Source of the DNA: Saccharopolyspora phatthalungensis
GTDB taxonomy: Bacteria; Actinomycetota; Actinomycetes; Mycobacteriales; Pseudonocardiaceae
Direction: 5' to 3'
Assembly: GCF_014203395.1 (NCBI RefSeq)
Contig: NZ_JACHIW010000001.1
Coordinates: 3,331,501-3,395,500 of the forward strand
DNA length: 64,000 nucleotides
In this document: piece after piece, positions 35,730-45,136 of the stretch
Layout: each line of letters begins with the position of its first letter
Position numbering within the stretch: position 1 is the stretch's first letter
Position numbers and translations under genes: made by a program
The notes under the pieces: generated by a model
What the model was told of the DNA's origin: nothing
Databases searched by the model: none
What the model saw: the letters and a program-made list of their open reading frames with translations, nothing else

Positions 35730-35763
35730 AGGGCCACTGCTTCATAGCCCATTTCGTGCGAAA
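35685..35763 (-). repeat. Right member of the inverted repeat bounding the island
   Basis: Reverse complement of this stretch aligns without gaps to 13,570-13,648 (65/79 by hand count; 29/31 at the outer end). Contains CCACTGCTTCATAGCCC (35,734-35,750). Lies about 35 bases from the 3'-flanking repeat next to cobM, so it is close to the junction with the cob locus. Confidence 0.6.
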
Positions 35764-35798
35764 CCGGCGGTCCCGCCGAGGCACTAGCGACGGATCGA

Positions 35799-36011
35799 GC
35801 TTGGGTCTGTTTTATAAGCGGCGTAAGCCGCTTGCGGTGTGGGACTCGGCTTGCACCGCCGCGGGTTCTCAGACGTTGCCTGGCGAGGACAGCCCCAGCG
35901 CCGTGTATTGGGCATACATGAGTCGGGGATCGGCGGAGCCCAGGCGGCGACGGTAACTCCCGCAGGGGGGCCGCCACCCGCACCGCTAAGCAAACCACTT
36001 TCGAAACACTC
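35799..36011 (-). repeat. Dispersed ~215-bp 3'-flanking repeat, copy A
   Basis: Begins at the cobM stop (TGAGTGTTTC) and reads away from it on the minus strand. It closely matches 50,002-50,227, which follows another gene's stop in the same relative orientation. Inner landmarks are TGCGGGAGTTACCGTCGCC, CCAATACACGGCGCTGGGG and a hairpin AAGCGGC-GTAA-GCCGCTT (35,816-35,833). Confidence 0.8.
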
Positions 36012-36756
36012 ACAAATCGCGGCAGCGGGCAGCGGAGTATAGGTGGCTGTCCGGAAATTCGGAGGCCGTCAGCACCTTGCCCACCACGACGACGGCGGTT
36101 CGCACGATGCCCGCGGCGCGCACGTGCTCGGCGATGTCGGAAAGCGTTGCGCGCAGGATGATCTCGTCCGCCCGGCTCGCGTTCGCTACCACGGCCACGG
36201 GGCAATCCGCACCGTAGTTAGGCACGAGCTCCTTGACGAGCTCCTCGATGCGGTTGACCGCCAGGTGCAGCACCATGGTCGCCCGGCTGCGTCCGAGCGT
36301 GGCGAGGTCCTCGTGCTCAGGCATGGGCGTCGCGCGTGCGGAAGTGCGGGTGAGCACCACGGTCTGACCGACGCCCGGCACGGTGAACTCGCGGTTCAGC
36401 GAGGCCGCCGCGGCCGCGAATGCCGGGACACCCGGCACCATTTCGTAGGGCACCCCGGCGGCGTCGAGGCGGCGCATCTGCTCGGCGACGGCGCTGAACA
36501 CCGACGGGTCTCCGGAATGCAGTCGCGCCACATCGAGTCCGGCTTCGTGCGCGGCCAGCATTTCGGCGAGGATCTCGTCCAAGGTCAGCTTTGCCGTGTC
36601 CACCAGTTTGGCGCCGTTCGGGCAGTGCTCCAGCAGCTCCTCCGGCACCAGGCTTCCCGCGTACAGGCACACCGGCGACGAGGCGACGACATCGCGGCCC
36701 CGCACGGTGATCAGGTCCGCGGCCCCGGGCCCGGCACCCACGAAACGAACCGTCAT
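36010..36756 (-). CDS. cobM: Precorrin-4 C11-methyltransferase CobM
   Basis: About 248 residues of the tetrapyrrole methylase fold: MTVRFVGAGPGAADLITVRG at the N-terminus, LHSGDPSVFSAVAEQ and the VPGVPAFAAAAASL loop. Methylates C11 of precorrin-4. The ATG at 36,756 overlaps the cobL stop (ATGA), so the pair is coupled. Its stop touches the dispersed repeat, and it is separated from the other cob genes by the accessory island. Confidence 0.95.
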   Translation of the reverse strand: MTVRFVGAGPGAADLITVRGRDVVASSPVCLYAGSLVPEELLEHCPNGAKLVDTAKLTLDEILAEMLAAHEAGLDVARLHSGDPSVFSAVAEQMRRLDAAGVPYEMVPGVPAFAAAAASLNREFTVPGVGQTVVLTRTSARATPMPEHEDLATLGRSRATMVLHLAVNRIEELVKELVPNYGADCPVAVVANASRADEIILRATLSDIAEHVRAAGIVRTAVVVVGKVLTASEFPDSHLYSAARCRDL

Positions 36757-37979
36757 GGCTTGCGCACCGCCCACTGCGTCACCGGCATCGCGGGCCGCCA
36801 GCCGGTGTAGCCGCCGATCGGCGCCGCGCGTTCCACCGAGATCCGGACCAGTTCACCGCCGAGGCGGCTGTACCACTCGGCCACCAGTACCTCCAACTCC
36901 AATGTGACCGCGTTGACCACCAGCCGACCACCTCGTCGCAAAGCGGCCCAGCACGCTTCTAGCACACCCGGTGCGGTCCCACCGCCACCGACGAAGATCG
37001 CGTCGGGCTCGTCCAGCCCGTCCAGCGCGCGCGGCGCGGCTTCGGTGACGATCCGGAGGCCGGGGACGCCCAGCGCACTCGCGTTCGTCGCGATGCGCCG
37101 CGCCCGGTCATCGCGGTGCTCGATCGCGATCGCCCGGCAGGACGGATCACTGCGCATCCACTCGATCGCGATGCTACCGGCCCCGGCACCGACGTCCCAC
37201 AACAGCTGTCCGGGGGAGGGAGCCAGCCGCGCCAGCGTGATCGCGCGCACGTCGCGCTTGGTGAGCTGCCCGTCGTGCTCGAAGGCGTCGTCCGGCAAAC
37301 CCGGTGTGCTCGGCAGGTGCATCGCGTCGGGAGCCGCGCGGCACTCAAGCGCGATCACGTTGAGCGGGTTCACGACTTCCTGGTCCCACTCGTCGGCAGT
37401 GGAGCTGATCCGCCCTTCCTGCACACCGCCGAGCTCGGTGAGCACTGTCATGCTGCTCGGCCCGTAACCGCGCGCCCGCAGCAGCGCGGCCACGTCGTTG
37501 GGAGTGGTGCCGTCGGAACTGAGGACCAGCAGCCGGTTTCCCGGCTGCACCCGGGTGTGCAGCAGTTCTACCGGTCTGCCCACCAGGCTCACGACCGTGG
37601 TCTCCTGCAGCGGCCAGCCCATCCGAGCGCACGCCAGCGACAGCGATGACGGATGCGGCGTGATCCGCACGCGATCCGGGCCCAGCAGCTTCACCAACGT
37701 CGCGCCGATTCCGTAGTACATCGGGTCGCCACTGGCCAGCACGCAGATCGACCGGTCGGCGTGCTCGGCGAGCAGACCCGGCAACGCCGGAAGCATCGGC
37801 GTGGGCCAGGTCACCCGCTGTCCGCTCGCTTCGGGTACGAGGTCGAGCTGCCGCGAGCTGCCGAACAGCACCTCCGCGGAGTCCACGATGTTCCGGGCGT
37901 GCGGGGACATGCTCGCCACTCCGTCGGCCCCGATGCCCACGACGTAGACGAGCCGCGGCTTCTCCTGGTGAACGGTCAC
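36753..37979 (-). CDS. cobL: Precorrin-6B C5,15-methyltransferase (decarboxylating) CobL
   Basis: A 408-residue fusion. The N-terminal CbiE-like tetrapyrrole methylase (about 1-200, VVGIGADGVASMSPHARNIV) is joined to a C-terminal CbiT-like class I methyltransferase (LLWDVGAGAGSIAIEWMRS). It methylates C5 and C15 and removes the C12 acetate carboxyl. Length is normal for CobL. Probably co-transcribed with cobM. Confidence 0.96.
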   Translation of the reverse strand: MTVHQEKPRLVYVVGIGADGVASMSPHARNIVDSAEVLFGSSRQLDLVPEASGQRVTWPTPMLPALPGLLAEHADRSICVLASGDPMYYGIGATLVKLLGPDRVRITPHPSSLSLACARMGWPLQETTVVSLVGRPVELLHTRVQPGNRLLVLSSDGTTPNDVAALLRARGYGPSSMTVLTELGGVQEGRISSTADEWDQEVVNPLNVIALECRAAPDAMHLPSTPGLPDDAFEHDGQLTKRDVRAITLARLAPSPGQLLWDVGAGAGSIAIEWMRSDPSCRAIAIEHRDDRARRIATNASALGVPGLRIVTEAAPRALDGLDEPDAIFVGGGGTAPGVLEACWAALRRGGRLVVNAVTLELEVLVAEWYSRLGGELVRISVERAAPIGGYTGWRPAMPVTQWAVRKP

Positions 37980-38002
37980 CGCACCACTTCACCACGTCGC
38001 CG

Positions 38003-38410
38003 CTAGACCGTGCCGAGGGCCTTCGTCACGGAGATCTCGATCACCACGCGGGATGGGTTCGGGCGGGGCTTTTTGTAGCGCTGCTCGTACCGGCGCTCCG
38101 CGTCGGCTACCGCCGCGGGGTCGGCCCGCACCACGGCCCGGCCCTGCAGGGTGGACCAGCGCCGCCCGTCGACCTGGCAGACCGCGACGGGCGCGCCCTC
38201 CCGCCCGGCCGCGATGATCTGGCGCACCTTGTGCGAGGTGCTTGAGGAAATCACGCGCGCCGTGGCCGCCTCGATGTCGAGGGTCACCCCGACCGGGACC
38301 ACGTGCGGTGTTCCGTCCCGGCGCACCGTGGTCAGCGTGCTCAGGTGCCGTTCCTGCCAGAACCGCCGGAACCCCTCGCTCACGTCGTCAAGAGCGGACT
38401 CCTGGCTCAC
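38003..38410 (-). CDS. PNPOx-like F420/FMN-binding protein
   Basis: A 135-residue split-barrel protein (RRFWQERHLSTLTTVRRDG, TPHVVPVGVTLD, VDGRRWSTLQGRAVV). Actinobacterial relatives such as Rv1155 bind F420 or FMN and reduce small molecules. Substrate unknown. Sits just upstream of cobL on the same strand, with a 23-base gap, so it may belong to the cobLM transcript. Confidence 0.75.
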   Translation of the reverse strand: MSQESALDDVSEGFRRFWQERHLSTLTTVRRDGTPHVVPVGVTLDIEAATARVISSSTSHKVRQIIAAGREGAPVAVCQVDGRRWSTLQGRAVVRADPAAVADAERRYEQRYKKPRPNPSRVVIEISVTKALGTV

Positions 38411-38497
38411 CGCGTTTCCGCCTCCTCGGGATCGTTCGCACAGGTTGCCCCATCGTCCACGAGCCCCCGCAGGTACGCGCAGCCGGCGCCGGGTTGG

Positions 38498-40096
38498 TCA
38501 CACCTGGCCGCGTCGCGCTCGATCGTTGCGAGCGCCGTGACCTCGCCTGGCACCGCGTCCAGACGGCCCGTGCGCGCTGCGACCACCGCGATCTCCGTGG
38601 GCGCTTTCCGCGCCCCGATCGCGCTCGGCGTCGCGACCCCGTCGCCCCTGACCACCGTGATCGCGCTCCGCTCGGCCCGGCCTGCGGCCGGCCCTGGGCT
38701 CACCGGCCTCGCGTTCGGCGCGGCCCGACCGCTTCGTGCCTCGCGGCGGTTCTCCTTGCTTAGCACCGCGATTACGCGGTGTCTCGCCCCGCTTCGGTTC
38801 GACGATCGCGACACCCGTGGGTTCGCGGGCGCCGGTCAGGCGTGCTAGTTCGGCGTCGTCCGGGCCCACCGTCGTGGTCGTGGCCGTGACCCCGGCCTGG
38901 TTCGCCATGGTGCGGAACGCCTGCTTCTGGTCCTCGGTGACCAGCGTGACGACGGTGCCCGTCGCCCCGGCGCGGGCCGTGCGGCCCGCTCGGTGCAGGT
39001 AGTCCTTGGGGTCGGCCGGCGGCTCGACGTGCACCACGAGGCTCACGTCGTCGACGTGGATGCCGCGCGCGGCCACGTTGGTCGCCACCAGCGTCTCGGT
39101 CTGGCCGGTCTTGAACTCGTCGAGTATCCGGGTTCGCGCGTTCTGGGCCTTGCCGCCGTGCAGCGCCCCGGCCCGGATCCCGGCCGCGCGCAGCTTCTTC
39201 GCGAGCCGGTCGGCGTGGTGCTTGGTGCGAACGAACATGATCGTGCGTCCCTCGCGGGCCGCGATCCGGGCCAGCACGGCCTGTTTCGCCGCCGCGGACA
39301 CCAGGAGTTGGTGGTGCTCCATGCTGTCCACGCTGGCCGCCGGGGGCGCGAGCGAATGCACCACCGGGTTGGTCATGTAGCGCTCGACGAGCTTGTCGAC
39401 GTCGCCGTCCAGCGTCGCGGAGAACAGCAGGCGCTGGCCGTCGGAGGGCACCAGGTCGAGCAATTCGCGCACCTGCGGCAGAAAGCCCATGTCGGCCATC
39501 TGGTCGGCCTCGTCGAGCGCGGTGCGCTCCACATCGGACAGAACGCAGGTGCCCTGGCGCACGTGGTCGGCCAGTCGGCCGGGAGTCGCCACGAGCACGT
39601 CGACGCCGCGGCGCAGCGTATCGGCCTGCCGGGTGAACGACGTGCCGCCGACGACCTCCCGCACGTAGAGCCCGAGCGCCTTGGCCAGCGGTTTGAGCGC
39701 GTCCGTGACCTGCGTGGCCAGCTCGCGAGTGGGCACCAGCACCAGCCCGCGCGGACGCAGCGGGCGGGCACTGCCCTGCTGCATCGCCAGCAGCGGCAGG
39801 CCGAAGGCGAGCGTCTTGCCGGAGCCGGTCTGGCCCCGCCCCAGCACGTCCTGACCGGTCAACGCATCCGGAATGGTGGCTGCCTGGATCGGGAACGCCT
39901 CAACCATCCCGTTGGCGGCCAAGGCGCGCACCAGCCGTTCGGGCAGCCCGAGTTGGTCGAAGGGCGCCGGATCGACGGCCGTGACGCCGACCTCGTCGAA
40001 CAGGCTCCGCTTCGGGGCCGGCGGCTGGGATCGCGGGCGGCGCCGACGGGGGCGTCGGGACGAGCGCGCGGGCGTGGCGGACGAACTTGATGGCAC
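38498..40096 (-). CDS. DEAD-box RNA helicase
   Basis: About 532 residues. Contains GQTGSGKT (motif I), PTRELA, TPGRLADH, LDEADQM (DEAD), LFSATL and HRAGRTARAG (motif VI). The C-terminal ~90 residues are an Arg/Gly/Glu-rich low-complexity tail, and the N-terminus is basic, both usual for RNA-binding helicases of this group. A GTG start at 40,096 is chosen because GGGAGTC lies just upstream; the frame continues about 64 codons further without family similarity. Likely acts in RNA unfolding or ribosome assembly. Confidence 0.92.
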   Translation of the reverse strand: MPSSSSATPARSSRRPRRRRPRSQPPAPKRSLFDEVGVTAVDPAPFDQLGLPERLVRALAANGMVEAFPIQAATIPDALTGQDVLGRGQTGSGKTLAFGLPLLAMQQGSARPLRPRGLVLVPTRELATQVTDALKPLAKALGLYVREVVGGTSFTRQADTLRRGVDVLVATPGRLADHVRQGTCVLSDVERTALDEADQMADMGFLPQVRELLDLVPSDGQRLLFSATLDGDVDKLVERYMTNPVVHSLAPPAASVDSMEHHQLLVSAAAKQAVLARIAAREGRTIMFVRTKHHADRLAKKLRAAGIRAGALHGGKAQNARTRILDEFKTGQTETLVATNVAARGIHVDDVSLVVHVEPPADPKDYLHRAGRTARAGATGTVVTLVTEDQKQAFRTMANQAGVTATTTTVGPDDAELARLTGAREPTGVAIVEPKRGETPRNRGAKQGEPPRGTKRSGRAEREAGEPRAGRRPGRAERDHGGQGRRGRDAERDRGAESAHGDRGGRSAHGPSGRGARRGHGARNDRARRGQV

Positions 40097-40321
40097 GAGG
40101 AGACTCCCGGAAGTCGGCACGTCACGGGGAGGCTTCGCGGGGGACCGCGCGCGATCGCAAGGACGAGCCCGGCGCATCGGCGCCGATAGGTGGATTTCGA
40201 GTCCGTCGACTCGGGTGGGGCCGGTGGTTCTCCCGGCCGGTTCGGCGCCGAGTCTAGCCGATCGAGCGCGGTCGCCGAGGGCTGGCATGTGCCTTCGCCG
40301 GCCCCGGCGCTGAGATCGCGA

Positions 40322-41284
40322 TCACATCAGATTTGCGGCGGTGGCAAGGAGAACCGCGAGCTCGTCCGGGTCGGTCCGGTGCTCGTCGGCGCCCCGGGCA
40401 CGAAACCAGCCGGTGATGTTGGCTGCGTCACGTCGCAGGTAAGCCAAGCCCCGCGGATTCGCCACGAGGTCAACCGCTTGCGGCAGGTCGATCAACAGCA
40501 GCCGGCCGTCGTGCACCAACACGTTGTAAGCGGACAGGTCGCCGTGGGTGAAACCCTGGCCCGCCAGTGCCACGAGCGCATTGACGAGTTGCAACCAGAG
40601 GTCGTCGAGCTCGTCGGGCGTTGGCCGCAACGCCGCCAGGCGCGGGGCCGCCGTTCCGTCGGCGGCGCCCAAGAATTCCAGCAGCACCTCGGTGCCGATG
40701 CGTTGCACGGGATAGGGCACCGGCGCACCGGCCGCCCACAGCGAGGAGAGGACGGCGAACTCCGCCACCGCCCACTGCTCGGCGATCACGCCGCGGCCGA
40801 ACGAGCTGCGCTGCCGCATCGCCCGCATCTCCCGGGACTTGCGCATCCGCCGCCCCTCCAGGTATCCGGCGTCGCGGTGGAACATCCGGTGGTCCAGGTC
40901 CCGGTACCGCTTCGCCGCGAGCAGGCAGGAGTCGCCGCCGGGCACCGACCGGCGCAGCACGTGCACGTCGGCTTCCTTGCCGGTCTTCAGGACTCCCAGC
41001 TCGTGGTCGACCGCGGCCAGCTCGGTCACCAGCCAGGGCGGGTGCGGCCTGGGGCCGCGCTCCCCGGAGTCCCATGTGGACCAGCGGTCGGCGTCGTTGG
41101 GCAGCGGTCGTGGTTCCGGCTCGTCGCGCAGCGCGGCGAGCCGTTCGCGTTCTTCTTCGGTGAGCCGGCCGCGCCGCAGCGGCTCGTCGTCGAACCGGCG
41201 CCGTTTCGGCCGCGTTTGTTTGCGGTTCTTGGCCGGCTTCGTGGTGCGGATGAAATCCGGGTCGTACTCGTCGTATGCAGACAA
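40322..41284 (-). CDS. RIO-type serine protein kinase
   Basis: 320 residues. Kinase core with TGKEADVHVL, the invariant Lys in LLAAKRYRD, the catalytic loop FTHGDLSAYNVLV and the metal motif LLLIDLPQAVD, which is the RIO1 pattern. The N-terminal ~80 residues are charged and probably disordered. RIO kinases are linked to ribosome maturation; the bacterial role is little known. Preceded by about 200 bases without a gene on either strand. Confidence 0.9.
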   Translation of the reverse strand: MSAYDEYDPDFIRTTKPAKNRKQTRPKRRRFDDEPLRRGRLTEEERERLAALRDEPEPRPLPNDADRWSTWDSGERGPRPHPPWLVTELAAVDHELGVLKTGKEADVHVLRRSVPGGDSCLLAAKRYRDLDHRMFHRDAGYLEGRRMRKSREMRAMRQRSSFGRGVIAEQWAVAEFAVLSSLWAAGAPVPYPVQRIGTEVLLEFLGAADGTAAPRLAALRPTPDELDDLWLQLVNALVALAGQGFTHGDLSAYNVLVHDGRLLLIDLPQAVDLVANPRGLAYLRRDAANITGWFRARGADEHRTDPDELAVLLATAANLM

Positions 41285-41491
41285 GATCGAGTGCTCCTCA
41301 AGCGGGTCCTCCGCCCGAGCACCGGTGTTTCAGCGCACGCGTGACGGAGGGATGTGGGTTCGGGTGCTCTCGCGCGGACTGAACACGCGCACATCCGTGG
41401 CAACGGTCATCACGGCGAACCTCCCTCCTTGTGCTTTCCGAGAGTGTCGGCGATCAACGTCGGCGGCCGCAACCGATTTTTCGGCCGGGAA

Positions 41492-42235
41492 TCAGGCCTT
41501 GACGACGACGCAGAGCTCGCGGGCGCCCTCGCGCTCGACCTGTAGGCCAGCGTCGCTGGCGACGTCGAGGACGTCCTCGATCGTGGTGGGTTCGTCGCGG
41601 GACACGGCCAGCGCCCGGGCCAGCTTCCCCTTGTGCGACTTGTTGTGGTGGCTGACGACTTTGCGCTTGCCGGTCGTATCTTCGGACAGCACGCGAACCT
41701 CGACGGCCTCGGGTACCTTGGCCAGCGCCGCGTACGCGCCCGACCGCAGGTCGACCACCAGGTCGTCGGCATCGGCGAGCATCGGCTCCAGCACCGGGCG
41801 CCACACGCTGCGCAGTGTCCCGAGACCGGGCAGCGAATTGCCCCCGGAAAGGCGATAGGCCGGAATCGCATCGTTGCCGCGGACCAGCCCGAACAGTGCG
41901 GAAGCGACGGCCAGCCGGGCATCGGCCTGCGTTCGCTCGGTCGCCGGCAGAGACCGGACATCGAGTGCGTCGTAGAGCACCCCGGTGTAGCGCTCTAGCG
42001 CCGGTGCGGTGGGAGAGTCCCAGAGCTCGGCGTTGCGCTCGACCTCTGCCACCTGGCGCTCCGACAGCCCCAGCGCTAGCAGGCTGGCGGGCACATCATC
42101 GGCCAAAGTGGACAGTTCGTCGATCAGCTTCCGCCTGGTGGGCGTCAATTCCGGGTGGGACAGGGCGTCCAGATCCAACGGCGCGCCGGCGCCGCCGACC
42201 GCCTTGGTCTCCGAAGGGGGAAGCAGGACCAACAC
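41492..42235 (-). CDS. yaaA: YaaA (UPF0246) peroxide-stress protein
   Basis: About 247 residues starting VLVLLPPSETKAVGG, the typical YaaA N-terminus, with YTGVLYDALD and VVSHHNKSHKGKLARAL. E. coli YaaA lowers free iron and binds DNA under peroxide stress. GTG start at 42,235 is chosen to match family length. Confidence 0.88.
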   Translation of the reverse strand: MLVLLPPSETKAVGGAGAPLDLDALSHPELTPTRRKLIDELSTLADDVPASLLALGLSERQVAEVERNAELWDSPTAPALERYTGVLYDALDVRSLPATERTQADARLAVASALFGLVRGNDAIPAYRLSGGNSLPGLGTLRSVWRPVLEPMLADADDLVVDLRSGAYAALAKVPEAVEVRVLSEDTTGKRKVVSHHNKSHKGKLARALAVSRDEPTTIEDVLDVASDAGLQVEREGARELCVVVKA

Positions 42236-42563
42236 CCCGCCAGGGTAAGCGGCCCGCGCGGACTCGCCTGCGGCGGCATGCCGCTCGCCGGCGGAATCAG
42301 GCGGAGGAAGACGTTGCCGGTCGATGGGTGCGGGACGCTGTTTGGATCTCACACGGATTAGAGGCAGAAGCCCCTCGTTCAGATACGGCAGGCGGTTAAT
42401 CTGTGGGTAAGCCCCTCGATCTGTGGATAAATTTCATGGATTTCAATTGAAGTCGGCATGCCCGGCGGCCGCTGGGCGGTGCGGGTAATCCGCTGGTGTT
42501 GACCCCGGGGTGGGTCGCTACCCTGCCGGTTAACGAATCAGGCCGGATGAGGAGCTAGTAGCC

Positions 42564-44309
42564 GTGATCACGAGGATGTCGACGTTGTTCCTGCGTACCC
42601 TGCGCGAGGATCCGGCCGACGCCGAGGTGCCGAGCCACAAGCTGCTCGTCCGCGCCGGCTACGTCCGCCGGATCGCGCCGGGCATCTACTCGTGGCTGCC
42701 GCTGGGGCTGCGGGTGCTGCGCAAGATCGAGGAGATCGTGCGCGAGGAGATGAACGCGATCGGCGCGCAGGAGATCCACTTCCCCGCGCTGTTGCCCAAG
42801 GAGCCCTACGAGGCGACCAACCGCTGGACCGAGTACGGCCCGAACCTGTTCCGGTTGAAGGACCGCAAGGGCGGCGACTACCTGCTTGGCCCGACGCACG
42901 AGGAACTGTTCGCACTGACCGTCAAGGGCGAGTACAGCTCCTACAAGGACTACCCGGTCATGCTGTACCAGATCCAGACCAAGTACCGGGACGAGGAGCG
43001 GCCCCGCGCCGGCATCCTGCGCGGGCGCGAGTTCGTCATGAAGGACTCCTACTCCTTCGACCTGGACGACGAGGGGCTGGCCGCGTCCTACCGACTGCAC
43101 CGCGACGCCTACATCCGCATCTTCGATCGGGTCGGCCTGCGCTACGTGATCGTCGCGGCCACCTCCGGCGCGATGGGCGGCTCGGCGTCCGAGGAGTTCC
43201 TTGCCGAGAGCGAGACCGGTGAGGACACCTTCGTCCGCAGCACCGAGTCGGGCTTCGCCGCCAACGTCGAGGCCGTGATCACCCCCGCGCCGCCCGCCGA
43301 GCCGGTCGAGGGCAAGCCTGCCGCCGAGGTCCACCACACGCCGAACACGCCGACCATCGAGACCCTGGTCGACTTCCTCAACGCCAACACCGACCGCAAG
43401 TTCACCGCGGCCGACACGCTAAAGAACGTGCTGGTCAAGACCCGGCAGCCCGGTGCGCAGGACTGGGAGCTGCTGGCGATCGGCGTGCCGGGGGACCGCG
43501 AGGTCGACATGAAGCGGCTGGAGGCATCGCTGGAGCCCGCCGAGGTCGCGCTGCTGGACGAGGCGGACTTCGCCGCCAACCCGTTCCTGGTCAAGGGCTA
43601 CATCGGTCCGAAGGCGTTGCAGGACAACGGGGTTCGTTTCCTCGTCGACCCGCGCGTGGTGACCGGGACGGCGTGGGTCACCGGCGCCGACAAGACCGAC
43701 CACCACGTGGTGGACCTGCTGTGCGGCCGGGACTTCACCCCGGATGGCACCGTCGAGGCCGCCGAGGTCCGCGCGGGCGACCCGTCGCCGGACGGTCGCG
43801 GGACCCTGGTCGCCGCGCGCGGCATCGAGATCGGGCACATCTTCCAGCTCGGCCGCAAGTACGCGGACGCGTTCTCGCTGGACGCGCTCGGCCAGGACGG
43901 CAAGCCGAAGCGGATCACCATGGGCTCCTACGGCGTTGGTGTGTCGCGGCTGGTCGCCGCGGTCGCCGAGCAGAGCCACGACGACCTCGGCCTGATGTGG
44001 CCGCGCGAGATCGCGCCCGCCGACGTGCACGTGGTGATCGCGGGCAAGGACGAGAGCATCCGGGAGCGCGGCGAAGCCATCGCGGCCGAGCTCGACGCGG
44101 CGGGCGTGCAGGTGATCCTGGACGACCGGACGGTGTCTCCCGGCGTGAAGTTCGCCGACGCCGAACTGCTCGGGGTGCCGACGATCCTGGTGGTGGGCAA
44201 GGGCCTGACCAAGGGCGTCGTCGAGGTCCGTGACCGGCTTTCCGGCGACCGCGAGGAGATCGAGGTCGACAACGCCGTGGCGCACGTCATCGCCGCCGTG
44301 CGCGGCTGA
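42564..44309 (+). CDS. proS: Prolyl-tRNA synthetase
   Basis: 581 residues, bacterial-type ProRS. The class II catalytic core has the motif 2 area [19 protein letters not shown] and [10 protein letters not shown] YbaK-like editing insertion spans about residues 240-400, and the anticodon-binding domain is at the C-terminus. Charges tRNA-Pro and clears mischarged alanine. GTG start at 42,564 with GGAG upstream; ATG at 42,573 is an alternative. Confidence 0.97.
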   Translation: MITRMSTLFLRTLREDPADAEVPSHKLLVRAGYVRRIAPGIYSWLPLGLRVLRKIEEIVREEMNAIGAQEIHFPALLPKEPYEATNRWTEYGPNLFRLKDRKGGDYLLGPTHEELFALTVKGEYSSYKDYPVMLYQIQTKYRDEERPRAGILRGREFVMKDSYSFDLDDEGLAASYRLHRDAYIRIFDRVGLRYVIVAATSGAMGGSASEEFLAESETGEDTFVRSTESGFAANVEAVITPAPPAEPVEGKPAAEVHHTPNTPTIETLVDFLNANTDRKFTAADTLKNVLVKTRQPGAQDWELLAIGVPGDREVDMKRLEASLEPAEVALLDEADFAANPFLVKGYIGPKALQDNGVRFLVDPRVVTGTAWVTGADKTDHHVVDLLCGRDFTPDGTVEAAEVRAGDPSPDGRGTLVAARGIEIGHIFQLGRKYADAFSLDALGQDGKPKRITMGSYGVGVSRLVAAVAEQSHDDLGLMWPREIAPADVHVVIAGKDESIRERGEAIAAELDAAGVQVILDDRTVSPGVKFADAELLGVPTILVVGKGLTKGVVEVRDRLSGDREEIEVDNAVAHVIAAVRG

Positions 44310-44343
44310 GGACGCGGATCCACCGCAGCAGCAAGGTTTCACC

Positions 44344-44376
44344 GGCCCCAGGAGCGCTTCCCGGCGTCCTGGGGCC
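44344..44376. terminator. Hairpin between proS and the HAD gene
   Basis: Perfect 10-bp stem GGCCCCAGGA/TCCTGGGGCC with a 13-base loop in the gap between convergent genes. Confidence 0.65.
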
Positions 44377-44400
44377 CGAAGGCTTGGGGCGCTCCTGAGC

Positions 44401-45087
44401 TCAGGACAGCGCGGTGAGCACGGCGTCGGTGTCGGCGAGGTTCGGCAGGACCGCGTGAGCACCGGCGGCGCGGAGGTCGTCTTCGCTGTTGCTGCCGGTG
44501 GCGACGCCGACCGCGACGGCGCCGAAGCGCAGCGCGCCCGCGATGTCGTGCGGTGTGTCACCGATGACCACGACGGAGTCGGGGGAGATCGTGGTGCCGT
44601 GGCGGTCGGTGGTCTTGGCGACCGAGTCCGCGATCAGGTCGTGGCGGTGCACCGAGGCGGCGCCGAAGCCACCGATCTCGAAGTCGATGTGGTGGTGCAG
44701 GTCGAAGGACTCGAGCTTGTGGAAGGCGACCTCCGCGAGGTTCCCGGTCACCAGCGTCTGGGTGAAGCCCGGGGCCGCCGTCAGCGCCGTCAGCGCCCGC
44801 GCCGCTCCCGGCAGCGCGCTGCCGCGCTGCGACAGCTCATCGCGAGTCTCGGCGACAGCGCTGGTCAGCGCGGCGAACATGGCCGCGATGGTGGGCTCGT
44901 CGGGCGTGCTGTCGTGGATCTCCAGCACTTCGGTGGTGATCGCCAGCTCCGTCCGCCCGGCCGTGTCCGGCATGCGCCGCAGCGTCTTGCCGGTCACGTC
45001 GGCGAGCGCCTTGCGGTACCAACGGGCGCCGAACCCCCGGGCGTCGACGAGGGTCAGGTCGATGTCCCACAGCACGAGTCGCGTCAC
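44401..45087 (-). CDS. HAD-family hydrolase
   Basis: About 228 residues. Motif I is LWDIDLTLVD (Asp-x-Asp), motif II LVTGN and motif IV VVVIGDTPHDIAGA. The helical cap after motif I suggests a phosphoglycolate-phosphatase-like enzyme, but the substrate cannot be inferred. GTG start at 45,087. Confidence 0.85.
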   Translation of the reverse strand: MTRLVLWDIDLTLVDARGFGARWYRKALADVTGKTLRRMPDTAGRTELAITTEVLEIHDSTPDEPTIAAMFAALTSAVAETRDELSQRGSALPGAARALTALTAAPGFTQTLVTGNLAEVAFHKLESFDLHHHIDFEIGGFGAASVHRHDLIADSVAKTTDRHGTTISPDSVVVIGDTPHDIAGALRFGAVAVGVATGSNSEDDLRAAGAHAVLPNLADTDAVLTALS

Positions 45088-45136
45088 CGCATCATCCTGC
45101 CAGCCTGCGGGGTGTCCGCGCCGAACCCGGTGCGGG

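Noticed and set aside
40097..40321. Riboswitch in the leader of the DEAD-box helicase
   Set aside because: GC-rich pairing is possible but no known riboswitch blocks are present.
42430..42456. Fourth copy of the CAATGGAAATC palindrome upstream of proS
   Set aside because: Only a short GGATTTCAATTGAA stretch is shared and it does not form the long inverted repeat.
42494..42520. TTGACC...TACCCT promoter for proS
   Set aside because: Spacing of about 14 bases is too short to call with confidence.
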